Positions 1 to 9,145 of a stretch of 64,000 nucleotides of DNA are shown here, piece after piece (within the stretch, counting starts at the first letter, position 1; every line of letters begins with the position of its first letter). The notes below the pieces were generated by a model. It had not been told where the DNA came from, ran no database searches, and saw only the letters and a program-made list of their open reading frames with translations. The stretch is from assembly GCA_029547705.1 (NCBI GenBank), contig JAKPOU010000050.1, positions 90,192 to 154,191 on the forward strand, written 5' to 3'. Both the position numbers and the translations under genes were made by a program. The stretch is from Bacteroidota bacterium (GTDB lineage: Bacteria > Bacteroidota > Bacteroidia > Bacteroidales > VadinHA17).

Positions 1-14
1 ATAAATCCAATTAT

Positions 15-1361
15 ATGAAACGCAGAGATTTTGTAAACAGAGTAATACTGACCGGTGGTGCCCTCAGTCTGGGTATAGGATGCAAAAGCAAAGTCCGTAC
101 CGGTACCGGTACAGAAAAGAGCATGCCGGTATCAACGGATACAGCCTCCGGCAGGACGATCCGGGAGCCTGAAAGGGAAATACCGGTGCTTGCCGAAACT
201 GATGTGCTGGTCATTGGCGGCGGACCGGCAGGAACCGCGGCTGCAATAGCTGCCAGCCGTACCGGGGCTGAGACTTATCTGGTTGAACGTTACAACCATC
301 TTGGCGGGCTCTGGACCGGCGGGCTTGTATTGCCGCTTCTTTCAACCCATGCCCTTGACAGGCATAAAAGACAGAGAAAGGTAATTTTCGGTATCGGGGA
401 GGAGATGTCCGGAAGATTATTTGATCTGGGAATGGCAATACATGAAGTGAATCCCGTTATTGACCCCGAAGCCGGCAAATTTGTTCTTGATGAAATGATA
501 CGGGAGGCCGGAGTCAGGATGCTCTACCACAGCTGGGCTTCAAATGTTATAATGGACGGGAATGTAATCAGGGGAGTGTTCATTGAAACCAAATCCGGAC
601 GGATGGCTGTCCTGGCTAAGGTTGTTATTGACTGTACTGGTGACGGGGATATCTTCCATCTGGCCGGAGATGATTACGATACCATGAATTATGCTATAGG
701 ACTTGTTCACCGGCTTGGCAATGTTGACCGAATCGATCCTGACAAGCCCGGATATGAAAAGAAAAATCTCGGGGATCCCACTCCGCTTAAGGGAGTGAAC
801 TGGGTAAACATGTGGGGACGGGAAAATCAGGATGCCCTTGACGTGGTAAATCTTTCGAATCTTCAGATGGACTACCGCCGCGAGATATGGAACAGTGTCC
901 AGGAACTCAGGAAAACACCGGGGCATGAAGAGGTTTTTCTTCTGGATACTGCATCGCAGCTGGGCGTAAGGATGTCCAGAATACTTGACGGCGAATACAG
1001 GCTCAGGCTTGAGGATACAATGACATACAGATCGTTCAGTGATGCGATTGGAATAAGCGGGGCATGGACCACCATGCTTTACAGGGGAAGAAAAATCCCT
1101 GCATCAGAACGTCCGTGGTGGCAGATACCTTACCGTTCACTTGTTCCAAGGAAGACTGAGAACCTTCTTGTTGCAGGCCGCTGTTTCTGTTTTGAAAAAG
1201 AACTGGTGGAAGATACAAGAATTATAGGTACCTGTCTGGTTACCGGACAGGGTGCCGGTGCGGCTGCCGGGCTTGCTGTCAGGGAGAAGGTGTTTCCAAG
1301 AAACGTGAATGTGAAACGGCTCAGGGATCTGCTGAAACAGCAGGGTGTCTGGATGGGATGA
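15..1361 (+). CDS. Tat-exported FAD-dependent oxidoreductase (FAD_oxidored family)
   Basis: Flavoprotein of the FAD-dependent oxidoreductase family (PF12831-like). The N-terminus has a twin-arginine motif (KRRDF, residues 2-6), a hydrophobic stretch and Cys23, which could be a weak lipobox. Tat export therefore looks likely, possibly as a lipoprotein. The dinucleotide-binding motif IGGGPAG lies at residues 67-73, followed by the ERYNHLGG segment and a CTGDGD motif near 205. The C-terminal block LLVAGRC...GTCLVTGQGAGAAAGLA is typical of the family. The next gene starts inside the stop codon, so the two are probably co-translated and may work together: a periplasmic flavoprotein taking electrons from, or giving them to, a membrane iron-sulfur protein. 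The substrate is unknown. The tripled TACCGG unit near base 98 codes for a Thr/Gly linker after the signal. Confidence 0.85.
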   Translation: MKRRDFVNRVILTGGALSLGIGCKSKVRTGTGTEKSMPVSTDTASGRTIREPEREIPVLAETDVLVIGGGPAGTAAAIAASRTGAETYLVERYNHLGGLWTGGLVLPLLSTHALDRHKRQRKVIFGIGEEMSGRLFDLGMAIHEVNPVIDPEAGKFVLDEMIREAGVRMLYHSWASNVIMDGNVIRGVFIETKSGRMAVLAKVVIDCTGDGDIFHLAGDDYDTMNYAIGLVHRLGNVDRIDPDKPGYEKKNLGDPTPLKGVNWVNMWGRENQDALDVVNLSNLQMDYRREIWNSVQELRKTPGHEEVFLLDTASQLGVRMSRILDGEYRLRLEDTMTYRSFSDAIGISGAWTTMLYRGRKIPASERPWWQIPYRSLVPRKTENLLVAGRCFCFEKELVEDTRIIGTCLVTGQGAGAAAGLAVREKVFPRNVNVKRLRDLLKQQGVWMG

Positions 1362-2524
1362 AAAAGACGGTCACTGCATCGGATATACGGACTGTATCAT
1401 TCATTATTGCCATGGTGTCCGTCATTCCCGGGCTGTGGAAGGGATTTCAGGGATTCCATGCATGGCTCAGTCCCTTTCTGATGCTTAATTCCGTTTTTGC
1501 ATTAAAAGCTATTATCTGGCTCAATATGGCAGCCGTTGCCGTATTGGCAGCTGTCATGATACGGAAACGCTGGTTCTGTAAATATCTTTGCCCTGCCGGG
1601 TGGTGTTTTGATAAGATATCTTCACTCAGCCCATTTGCCGGAAGAACATACAACAAACTGCCTCATGCAGGCAAGTGGCTGGCAGTTATTTCACTTGTGT
1701 CTGCTTTGTTCGGCTTTCCCCTGTTTGTGATTTTTGATCCACTTTCCCTGTTTAACGGATTTTTTCTTAATCTGGCCGGGAAACCGGAACCTGTGGTTTT
1801 TATTTCCCTTCTTCCGTTTCCGCTGTTATTGCTGATGCATTTCTTTCTGCCCGGAATCTGGTGCAAAAAACTTTGTCCTCTCGGAGGACTGCAAACAGGC
1901 CTGTGGGATATAAAAAGCCATCTGAGCGGATTGAATTTGAAAAAAGCCCCGGTTTCAGAGACTGAACTTCCCGGCAGGCGCTATTTTGTCATGTCAGGAG
2001 CCGGTTTGCTGGCCGGCCTGATTATGCCCGGCATACTTCGTTCTTCTCCTGTGAAAGTTATCCGTCCTCCGGGAACAAGGGACAGTCTGTCGTTCAATAC
2101 TCTTTGTTCCCGTTGCGGTAATTGTATAAGGGCTTGTCCGACCAGGATCATTCAGCCGCTTACCGTTTGTGACCAGCCACTTGCCTGGATGACTCCGGTA
2201 ATCAGATATGAGAACGGATATTGCCTTGAAACATGCAATATCTGCAGCCGGGTCTGTCCGACCGGGGCAATTGCATTTTTTCCCGTTGATGAAAAAAAGC
2301 ATGTTTTCATCGGAAAGGCTGAGATCAGCAGTGAAAACTGCTATCTTCTGAATAACAGGGAATGTATAAAATGCAGGGAAGTATGTAAATATGAAGCCAT
2401 CAGTTATATGCCCGGGACCGGAACCAATACCGGTGTTCCCGTAGCAGACCTGTCAAAATGTGTCGGATGCGGGGCATGTGAAATAGTATGCCCTGCTGAT
2501 TGTATTGTTGTCAGGCCCCTGTAG
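1358..2524 (+). CDS. NapH/MauN-type membrane polyferredoxin
   Basis: Membrane iron-sulfur protein of 388 residues. About five hydrophobic segments (near 12-30, 50-68, 106-127, 145-166 and 210-226) are separated by the two NapH-type motifs FCKYLCPAGWC (Cys74, 78, 83) and WCKKLCPLGG (Cys169, 173). The C-terminal half carries four 4Fe-4S motifs: Cys250/253/256/260, Cys289-300, Cys336/339/343 and Cys368/371/374/378. The start overlaps the stop of the flavoprotein gene by 4 bases (ATGA). Proteins of this type move electrons between the quinone pool or cytoplasm and periplasmic redox enzymes. Pairing with the exported flavoprotein suggests an electron line across the membrane (inference). A RRYF sequence at 207-210 precedes the last hydrophobic segment. 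Confidence 0.85.
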   Translation: MKKTVTASDIRTVSFIIAMVSVIPGLWKGFQGFHAWLSPFLMLNSVFALKAIIWLNMAAVAVLAAVMIRKRWFCKYLCPAGWCFDKISSLSPFAGRTYNKLPHAGKWLAVISLVSALFGFPLFVIFDPLSLFNGFFLNLAGKPEPVVFISLLPFPLLLLMHFFLPGIWCKKLCPLGGLQTGLWDIKSHLSGLNLKKAPVSETELPGRRYFVMSGAGLLAGLIMPGILRSSPVKVIRPPGTRDSLSFNTLCSRCGNCIRACPTRIIQPLTVCDQPLAWMTPVIRYENGYCLETCNICSRVCPTGAIAFFPVDEKKHVFIGKAEISSENCYLLNNRECIKCREVCKYEAISYMPGTGTNTGVPVADLSKCVGCGACEIVCPADCIVVRPL

Positions 2525-2558
2525 CGAAAGCGCAATTCGTATAAACAATGGAATAAAT

Positions 2559-2585
2559 ACCGGTTTTGCCGGTTTGATTTTTCTG
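2559..2585 (+). terminator. Weak candidate rho-independent terminator
   Basis: A 5-bp stem ACCGG/CCGGT with a 5-base loop is followed by a T-rich run, 34 bases after the polyferredoxin stop. The stem is short, so the call is tentative. Confidence 0.4.
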
Positions 2586-2887
2586 CTTGTGAGATACATG
2601 CTTAGATGTGGAATAAAATATCGCGGATGCTGTAATATTCCGGATAAGTGACGGATATCTCCTTATTTTGTACCAGGGTTTTTAAGGTATTTTGTTTTTA
2701 AGTATTTGCAGCAGATTTTTCTGATTGATTAACCGGGAAATATCTTAACTTTATTAACTCATTGTTTTGTTCTTTATGCGCTGTTCTGAACCCATTGCGA
2801 ATGAGGCTTTTCAGGAGCCGGCATAAGACGGTACTGAGTGAAATAATGATTTACGGGAATTTATGGATTAAACAGAATAAACAGAAA
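2586..2887. other. Intergenic stretch before the aldose epimerase gene
   Basis: An AT-rich spacer with no convincing gene. An open frame runs upstream of the epimerase from 2762, but it lacks a signal peptide and does not look coding. TAACTTTA near 2745 resembles the Bacteroidota -7 promoter element (TAnnTTTG), but no clear -33 TTTG is seen at the right distance. Confidence 0.4.
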
Positions 2888-4015
2888 ATGAAAAGAATTT
2901 TATTATTAACATTAGTTTTTGCAGGAGCTGCTGCATTTCTGCCATCCTGCAATCAATCAAAAAAGAGCGAAATGGTCAGGAAAGAGATTTACGGTACTTA
3001 TCAGGGGAAAGAGGTTTACATGTTTACACTCACAAACAAGCCCGGAAATATTGTCAAAATTACAAACTTCGGGGGAAAGATCAACTGGATTGAGGTTCCC
3101 GACAGAAACGGAAAGAAGGAGAATATAACATTTGGTTATGATACCTTTGAGGGTACAATCAATGGTGATATGTCATACGGCTCCCTTGTCGGCAGATATG
3201 CCAACAGGATAGCAAATGCCCGGTTCTCCCTTGACGGTGTTGAATATGAACTTCCTGTAAATAATGGTCCTAACTGCCTGCATGGCGGTCCGAAAGGCTG
3301 GCATAGTGTTGTATGGGATGCTGAGGTGGTTAGCGGAAGTAAATTTCCGGCTATCAGACTGACATATGTCAGTCCCGATATGGAAATGGGCTTCCCGGGA
3401 ACGGTTACTGCCGAAGTTGTCTATACATGGACTGATAATAACGAGATAGTGATGGATTATAAATGCACGACAGACAAGAAAACTGTTGTAAATGTAACCA
3501 ATCATGCTTATTTCAATTTGCTGGGTCCGGGAAAGGGTGACATACTGGGGCATGTCCTGACCCTGAAAGCATCAGCATTCACACCGGTCGATTCGGTGAT
3601 GATACCCACCGGTGAATTAAGGCCTGTTGCCGGCACTCCGTTCGATTTTACAAGTCCGCATACGATTGGCGAAAGGATAGGGGAGGATTATGACCAGCTC
3701 ATACTGGGCCGCGGTTATGATCATAATTTCGTGCTGGACAACAAGGAGCCGGTTGATGTTGAGGTATATGAGCCGGTAAGCGGAAGAGTCCTTGAAGTAA
3801 TTACCGATCAGCCCGGGATGCAGCTTTATACCGGTAATTTCCTTGACGGAACAAATATTGGTCATGGCGGAGTGGCTTTTACCCACAGATCAGGATTTTG
3901 CCTGGAATCGGGCCATTTTCCTGACAGTCCCAACCATCCGGATTTTCCGACAACAGTGCTTAATCCGGGAGAAACATTCAAATCACAGACGATTTACAGG
4001 TTCTCAGCCAGGTAA
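2888..4015 (+). CDS. galM: Aldose 1-epimerase, lipoprotein
   Basis: Aldose 1-epimerase interconverting alpha and beta anomers of sugars such as galactose. I chose the ATG at 2888, not the longer frame from 2762, because it begins a lipoprotein signal (MKRILLL...FLPSC). That gives about 375 residues, normal for the family. Diagnostic blocks are GRYANRIANARF, NNGPNCLHGG, VTNHAYFNL (active-site His) and the C-terminal LESGHFPDSPNHPDFP with TVLNPGE. The lipid anchor implies work in the periplasm on sugars released by surface or periplasmic hydrolases. It stands alone on its transcript, or leads into the M28 gene 142 bases later. Confidence 0.93.
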   Translation: MKRILLLTLVFAGAAAFLPSCNQSKKSEMVRKEIYGTYQGKEVYMFTLTNKPGNIVKITNFGGKINWIEVPDRNGKKENITFGYDTFEGTINGDMSYGSLVGRYANRIANARFSLDGVEYELPVNNGPNCLHGGPKGWHSVVWDAEVVSGSKFPAIRLTYVSPDMEMGFPGTVTAEVVYTWTDNNEIVMDYKCTTDKKTVVNVTNHAYFNLLGPGKGDILGHVLTLKASAFTPVDSVMIPTGELRPVAGTPFDFTSPHTIGERIGEDYDQLILGRGYDHNFVLDNKEPVDVEVYEPVSGRVLEVITDQPGMQLYTGNFLDGTNIGHGGVAFTHRSGFCLESGHFPDSPNHPDFPTTVLNPGETFKSQTIYRFSAR

Positions 4016-4157
4016 ATCATCAGGTCCCTGCTTGTTATCCGGAGGCTTCAACAGAAAGATGGTCATTGACTTCCTCAATGCATCCTGCAGGTCTTAAACA
4101 GATAATAAGCTTGATATAAGCATCCTGTATTTTTAAAATCATTATCATCATTAAGAA

Positions 4158-5816
4158 ATGAGGAATATTTTTGTTATCTTTTTTTCTCTGACTTTCCTGG
4201 CAGGTTGCATGACGGCGGGGAAAAAAGTTGAATACGGACTGAAAAGTATCACAGCTGATGACATGAAGACCCATATTTCGATACTTGCTTCCGATGAGTT
4301 CCTTGGACGGGCTCCTTCTACCGAAGGGGAAGAGAAAACCATTAATTATCTCGCTGAGGAGTTCAGGAGGATCGGGCTTGAACCGGCCAATAATGGCAGT
4401 TTTTTCCAGGAAGTGTCGCTGGTAAAAATAACTGCAGATCCGGAAATGAAAGTTGATATCAGCGGAGGAAGAAACAGGATAAACCTGAAATATCGCGAAG
4501 ATATCATAGGAGGAAGCCCTCAGCAAAAGGAGTTTATCAGGCTTGATAATTCCGGAATCATATTTGTCGGTTACGGGATTAATTCTCCGGAAAACAACTG
4601 GAATGATTATGAAGGTCTTGATGTGAAGGGCAAAACCGTGTTGATGCTTATAAATGATCCTGGTTATGCCACCTCCGACGAAACTCTCTTTGAAGGGAAG
4701 ACCATGACCTATTTCGGACGCTGGACATATAAGTATGAAGAAGCAGCACGGCAGGGAGCCTCGGCAGTCATCATCATTCATGAAACAGGAGCGGCTGCAT
4801 ATCCCTGGGAAGTTGTTCAGAACAGCTGGGGCGGTTCGCAGTTTTCTCTCAGGAACGATCCTCTGGCTTCATCTGCTCTTCAGTTCTGTGGCTGGATAAC
4901 CAATGAATCAGGCAGGAAAATTTTTCAGGCTGCAGGACTGGATTTTGATGGGCTGACCAGGGCTGCTTCCGGAAGGGATTTCAGGGCTGTTGAGATGAAC
5001 ATGGGATTATCCGTCAATTTCAGGAATGAAGTGGAATATTCTGTATCCGACAATGTTGCTGCCCTGTGGCCGGGCGGCAGGAAAGCGGATGAATACATAA
5101 TATACTGTGCACACTGGGATCATTTCGGTGTCAGCAATACTTTCAGGGGTGATTCAATACTGAACGGTGCCGTTGATAATGCCACTGGTACAGCGGCCTT
5201 ACTCGAGATTGCGGAAGCATTTGCAAATCTTCCGGCAAGACAGAACCGTTCAATTCTGTTTCTTTCAGTAACATGCGAGGAACAAGGACTGCTGGGCAGT
5301 GATTTTTATGCAAACAATCCATTGTTTCCTCCGGGAAAAACAGCCGCTGTGATCAACATGGATGCCCTGAACATTTTTGGAAGGACAAGGGATATGATAA
5401 TCTCCGGTTACGGATACAATCAGCTTGATGATTATGCGATTGCAGTTCTTGAAAAATACGGGCGCTATGCAAGCCCTGATCCCACACCCGAAAAAGGAGG
5501 TTATTTCCGTTCTGACCATTTCAGTTTTGCGAAGGTTGGAATACCTTCCATTAATCTGTCGGCAGGGGTCGACAATGTTGAACAAGGCAAGGCATGGGGC
5601 CTGGCCCGGAGCGAGGAATGGATACGGGAAAACTACCACGAGCCTTCTGACAACTATGAACCGGACAAATGGGATTTTGACGGTATGATTGAAGATGTGA
5701 AAGTTTATTTCGAAACCGGCTATAATCTCAGCATGACAGACAAGTTTCCCGAATGGAATCCAGGTGTCCCTTTTAAAGCATTGAGGGACGAAATGATGGA
5801 GAATCAGAAACCTTAA
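4158..5816 (+). CDS. M28 family zinc aminopeptidase with PA domain, lipoprotein
   Basis: Secreted zinc peptidase of clan MH, 552 residues. A lipoprotein signal ends at LAGC near residue 17. A PA-type insert occupies roughly residues 120-270. The M28 catalytic core follows: CAHWDHFG (His319, Asp321), AVDNATGTAALLE (bridging Asp), TCEEQGLLGS (catalytic and ligand Glu pair), INMDALN (Asp) and the final FRSDHFSF His ligand. Such enzymes remove N-terminal residues from peptides in the periplasm or at the surface. The DUF1080 gene follows after 14 bases, so the two are probably co-transcribed. A second, more GC-rich M28 gene lies at 26488. Confidence 0.93.
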   Translation: MRNIFVIFFSLTFLAGCMTAGKKVEYGLKSITADDMKTHISILASDEFLGRAPSTEGEEKTINYLAEEFRRIGLEPANNGSFFQEVSLVKITADPEMKVDISGGRNRINLKYREDIIGGSPQQKEFIRLDNSGIIFVGYGINSPENNWNDYEGLDVKGKTVLMLINDPGYATSDETLFEGKTMTYFGRWTYKYEEAARQGASAVIIIHETGAAAYPWEVVQNSWGGSQFSLRNDPLASSALQFCGWITNESGRKIFQAAGLDFDGLTRAASGRDFRAVEMNMGLSVNFRNEVEYSVSDNVAALWPGGRKADEYIIYCAHWDHFGVSNTFRGDSILNGAVDNATGTAALLEIAEAFANLPARQNRSILFLSVTCEEQGLLGSDFYANNPLFPPGKTAAVINMDALNIFGRTRDMIISGYGYNQLDDYAIAVLEKYGRYASPDPTPEKGGYFRSDHFSFAKVGIPSINLSAGVDNVEQGKAWGLARSEEWIRENYHEPSDNYEPDKWDFDGMIEDVKVYFETGYNLSMTDKFPEWNPGVPFKALRDEMMENQKP

Positions 5817-5830
5817 AAAACAATGCACAT

Positions 5831-6481
5831 ATGAAAAATTCTATTCTTGCCGTAATCATTATCACGGTTTTAACCTCATGTTCCGGTAAGGAAAAAGGCT
5901 GGCGCCAGCTCTTTAACGGGAGGGATCTGACCGGCTGGGAACAGATAGGCCCCGGAAAGTTTGAAGTGGAAGACGGTCTGCTTAAAACAGTAGGGGGGAT
6001 GGGTATGCTTCTTTACCCTTCCGAGAAATTCGGGGATGTGACAATACGCGTTGTTTACAAAGTGGAAGACAATGACTGTAATTCTGGTGTTTTTATAAGG
6101 ATACCGGAAATTCCTTCAGATGAATGGTATGCGGTGAACAGGGGATATGAAGTGCAGATAGATCATGGAACCAGGCATGTTGGAGGAGAATACCATTGTA
6201 CGGGAGTGCTATACTCTCTTACCAAGGCCATGGCTTACCCCCAGAAGGAGCCGGGTGAATGGAACACGATGGAAATAACCCTTGACGGACCAAGAACCAT
6301 AGTAGTTGTAAATGATGAAATGGTGACGGATTATACAGAAGGAGATCCGGTACCTCCGAAATCAAGAGATTACGAACCGGACAGAGGGCCACGTCCTCTT
6401 TCAGGTTATATAGGTTTGCAGAATCATGATTCATTATCTACAGTATATTTCAGAGAAGTAGCGGTAAAGTCACTGAAATAA
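5831..6481 (+). CDS. DUF1080 (3-keto-disaccharide hydrolase-like) lipoprotein
   Basis: A 216-residue lipoprotein (signal ending LTSCS) built of a single DUF1080 domain (PF06439), a concanavalin-like beta-sandwich. Typical segments are WRQLFNGRDLTGWE, GMLLYPSEKFGDVTIRVVYK, NSGVFIRIP and the C-terminal GYIGLQNHDS...YFREVAVK. Family members bind or cleave sugars, and some hydrolyse 3-keto-glycosides. It follows the M28 peptidase gene by 14 bases. The true substrate cannot be read from sequence. Confidence 0.9.
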   Translation: MKNSILAVIIITVLTSCSGKEKGWRQLFNGRDLTGWEQIGPGKFEVEDGLLKTVGGMGMLLYPSEKFGDVTIRVVYKVEDNDCNSGVFIRIPEIPSDEWYAVNRGYEVQIDHGTRHVGGEYHCTGVLYSLTKAMAYPQKEPGEWNTMEITLDGPRTIVVVNDEMVTDYTEGDPVPPKSRDYEPDRGPRPLSGYIGLQNHDSLSTVYFREVAVKSLK

Positions 6482-6495
6482 ACGTTTTTCGCAGA

Positions 6496-6504
6496 GGGGG
6501 GGGG
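6496..6504 (+). repeat. Homopolymeric tract of nine G
   Basis: Nine consecutive G between the DUF1080 stop and the UroD-like gene, in otherwise AT-rich DNA. Such tracts slip easily during replication. Here it is not in a reading frame. Confidence 0.9.
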
Positions 6505-6696
6505 ACAGGATTAGGTTTCCGGAATAGTGGCAAATAAAAATCCGGTGAGTCACTGATTCCAAAATCATTTATATTTATTAATATGCGGAGCCGGGTTTTG
6601 AATCCGGAATGATTACGTACTATGAAAATGCCGGTGGACTAAATTATCCGGATAGCTTAACGAATGCCGGCGAATCATCGGGATAAGGAAAATTTC

Positions 6697-7719
6697 ATGA
6701 ATGGATTTGAAAGAATAAAAGCTGCTCTTTCTGGAAAAGAAAGCGATAAAGTACCTGTGATGCTGCATAATTTCATGATGGCGGCAAGAGAGTATGGTGT
6801 TACCATGGAACAATACCGCAACGATCCGCGGGTTATTGCTGATTGTTTCATTTCTGCAGTGGATAAATATCAGTATGATGGTATTGTTGTAGATATTGAC
6901 ACCGTCACTTTAGCGGGTGCGGTTGGCGTTCCGGTGGATTTTCCGGCGGATGATCCGGCAAGAACACATACCGGAAGTCTTGAAAAGCTGGAAGATGTCA
7001 GGCTTTTAAAACCTGCTGTGATAGAAAATTATAAATATGTCGGGATATGGCTGGAATCAGTTCGTATTCTGAAGGATTATTTTAAAAACGAAATATACAT
7101 TCGCGGAAACTGTGATCAGGCTCCTTTTTCTCTTGCAAGTATGATGCGTGGTACACAAAACTGGATGATTGATCTGATGACGGGTGATGAGGCTGATATT
7201 TTCTCGTTATTGGAATATTGTACAGATGTGACCCTGCAATTTATAAAGTTAATGGCACAAACCGGCTGTGAAATGGTTTCCAACGGGGACAGTCCGGCTG
7301 GTCCCGAAATGATATCAGCTGAGATGTATGTCAAATATGCTTTGCCCTATGAGAAAATGCTTGCTCAGGGAGCACACAAAGCCGGAACGGCATTCGGACT
7401 GCACATTTGCGGGAATACTGATCCGATACTGGAATACATGATAATGTCCGGAGCAGATGCGATTGAGCTTGACTACAAAACAGATATTTACAAGATATTC
7501 AAACACTTTCAGAACAGAACGACATTCATAGGCAATATTGATCCCAGCGGTATTCTGGCCTTGGGAACTGCCTCTGAAGTGCGGGAGAAAACGCTGGAAC
7601 TACTGAATATTTTCAGGGAATCGAATCGTTTTATTCTTAATTCCGGTTGTGCTATTCCTCCCGATACACCTTCCGAAAACCTGAAGGCAATGATTGAGAC
7701 TGCCAGGAATTTTAAATAA
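6697..7719 (+). CDS. Uroporphyrinogen decarboxylase-family protein (MtaA/CmuA-like)
   Basis: Cytoplasmic TIM-barrel protein of the URO-D superfamily, about 340 residues, with no signal peptide. I chose the ATG at 6697 (MNGFERIKAAL), which follows an AAGGAAA stretch; the ATG at 6664 adds 11 atypical residues. Motifs are RGNCDQAPFSLASMMRG, SNGDSPAGPEMIS, GLHICGNTDPI (the His/Cys zinc-type ligand segment of methyltransferase members) and IGNIDPSGIL. It lacks the heme-pathway context of hemE. It more resembles corrinoid-dependent methyltransferases or the uncharacterised URO-D proteins found in carbohydrate loci. No corrinoid protein gene is nearby. Confidence 0.85.
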   Translation: MNGFERIKAALSGKESDKVPVMLHNFMMAAREYGVTMEQYRNDPRVIADCFISAVDKYQYDGIVVDIDTVTLAGAVGVPVDFPADDPARTHTGSLEKLEDVRLLKPAVIENYKYVGIWLESVRILKDYFKNEIYIRGNCDQAPFSLASMMRGTQNWMIDLMTGDEADIFSLLEYCTDVTLQFIKLMAQTGCEMVSNGDSPAGPEMISAEMYVKYALPYEKMLAQGAHKAGTAFGLHICGNTDPILEYMIMSGADAIELDYKTDIYKIFKHFQNRTTFIGNIDPSGILALGTASEVREKTLELLNIFRESNRFILNSGCAIPPDTPSENLKAMIETARNFK

Positions 7720-8130
7720 GAAAAGAGTTATGGACTATCCATAGGGTTATTTAAGGACTTTTACAGATTGGTCAATTAATAAGCATTCTTCCCAATTCAT
7801 TTCATAGTTTCTGGTTTATTAATTCCTTTTTAGAAGCGGCGTTTACAGAATTTTCAGCATACTGTTTCGCAATTATCATTTTGAAAAAAACTAATCCTTC
7901 TTTCATGCTTTGAAGAAATATGGTTCTTTCTGGTGAAACAGTAAAATTGTTTTACAGAAACATCCAAGTAACTGAAGAGTTGCTTGTTATCAGGAAACAG
8001 ATTTTAGAAAGAACCACGAGCATACAATGATTTTGATATCATAATAATATTCTTAAAAAAGAAGCCCGTATATAAAAAATAAGTATTTTGCATTATTAAG
8101 AAGAGAATATCCGGTAATTTATTATTGTAA
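7720..8130. other. AT-rich intergenic stretch with an 11-bp inverted repeat
   Basis: No credible gene. It holds a perfect 11-bp inverted repeat, TGGTTCTTTCT at 7921-7931 and AGAAAGAACCA at 8006-8016, 74 bases apart. No target duplication flanks it. Base composition drops sharply in GC from here to about 18.5 kb. Confidence 0.6.
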
Positions 8131-8682
8131 ATGAGATACCACTCATTTGAGAATGAGGCTCAGTTAGTCAGGAATTTGGCAAGAGGTAACATTCTTGCTT
8201 TTAATACTTTGTTCAGGGAGTACAGTGGCAGATTATATCGTTTTGCATACGGATATTTCAGATCTGAAGAATTATCTGAAGAGCTGGTACAGGAAGTTTT
8301 TACTAGGGTCTGGGCAAACCACAGATCACTTAAATCTGAATACTCATTTAAATCATACCTTTTTACAATAGCATTTAATATAATTAAAAAGCATTTCAGA
8401 CGAGAAGCATATGTTTCTGAATATTTTAAAAAAAGAATAGCTGAAGAATTTGATTTGGAGACAACAAGAAAGATCAGCTACGATTCTCTATGCCAATATG
8501 TTTATGGACTTGTAGATAAATTGCCTAAGCGTCGTAAAGAAATTTTTAGAAAAAGCAGATTTGAAGGTTTAAGCATAAAAGAGATTGCCAGGGAAATGAA
8601 AATCAGTCATAAAACAGTTGAAAACCAGCTAACCGAAGCGTTAAAATTTATCAGGCACAATATAAATAAAGAAAGTTTTTAG
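8131..8682 (+). CDS. ECF RNA polymerase sigma factor (RpoE/FecI type)
   Basis: Sigma-70 family ECF factor, 183 residues. Region 2 spans roughly residues 21-90 (FNTLFREYSGRLYRFAYGYF, then LVQEVFTRVW). Region 4 spans roughly 125-178 (VDKLPKRRKEIF, then a helix-turn-helix LSIKEIAREMKISHKTVENQL). In Bacteroidota such factors sit directly before a FecR anti-sigma gene and a SusC/SusD pair, and switch that pair on when substrate is sensed at the outer membrane. Here the partner FecR gene begins 1.7 kb downstream because an insertion sequence lies between them. Confidence 0.95.
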   Translation: MRYHSFENEAQLVRNLARGNILAFNTLFREYSGRLYRFAYGYFRSEELSEELVQEVFTRVWANHRSLKSEYSFKSYLFTIAFNIIKKHFRREAYVSEYFKKRIAEEFDLETTRKISYDSLCQYVYGLVDKLPKRRKEIFRKSRFEGLSIKEIAREMKISHKTVENQLTEALKFIRHNINKESF

Positions 8683-8860
8683 GTAATTTTATTTGTGGCT
8701 TTTTTTATCATATAAAACTGTGGTTACGATATTCTTGTTTTAACCAGCTTCGCCATTGTCGAATTATTTTTATTATTCTGTATATTACTGATTATAATAC
8801 TCCCCGAAAATCGGACCACTGGTTAAGTTGAAAATATAAGGATTAATTTTACCAGTGATT

Positions 8861-9145
8861 ATGAAAAAGACAAGAAGGAAATTTACGAGTTCATTTAAGG
8901 CCAAGGTGGCCATTGCAGCACTCAGGGAGCGGGAATCTCTAGCAGAACTATCAAAGCGCTATGACGTGCATCCGACCATGATCAGTAAATGGAAGATTGA
9001 GTTTTTGGAGAAATCCGAGACAGTATTTGATCGGAAGCCTGCCGAAGAATCCGGAGTTGATTCCGAGAAGCTGTATGCCAAGATCGGACAGTTGGAAATG
9101 GAGAACGAGTTTTTAAAAAAAAGCTTAAACAAGATCGTACGGTGA
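8861..9145 (+). CDS. IS3-family transposase OrfA
   Basis: Small DNA-binding protein of an IS3 element, about 94 residues. A helix-turn-helix (KVAIAALRERESLAELSKRYDVHPTMISKWK) is followed by a leucine-zipper-like coil (LYAKIGQLEMENEFLKKSL). I take the ATG at 8861 rather than the GTG at 8855. The frame ends by overlapping orfB by 4 bases. Slippery heptamers T TTA AAA and A AAA AAA lie at 9114-9120 in the zero frame, so a -1 ribosomal frameshift can yield the OrfAB fusion transposase, as is usual for this family. Confidence 0.93.
   Translation: MKKTRRKFTSSFKAKVAIAALRERESLAELSKRYDVHPTMISKWKIEFLEKSETVFDRKPAEESGVDSEKLYAKIGQLEMENEFLKKSLNKIVR

Noticed and set aside
2762..2887. Longer start for aldose epimerase
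   Set aside because: The lipoprotein signal begins at 2888; the upstream codons look non-coding.
4035..4781. Minus-strand open frame of 248 codons opposite the M28 gene
   Set aside because: Fully antisense to a well-supported peptidase with all zinc motifs. Its translation has no recognisable domain.
6697..7719. hemE, uroporphyrinogen decarboxylase of heme synthesis
   Set aside because: The HICGN-type and NGDSPAGP segments and the isolated context fit the methyltransferase-like URO-D branch better.
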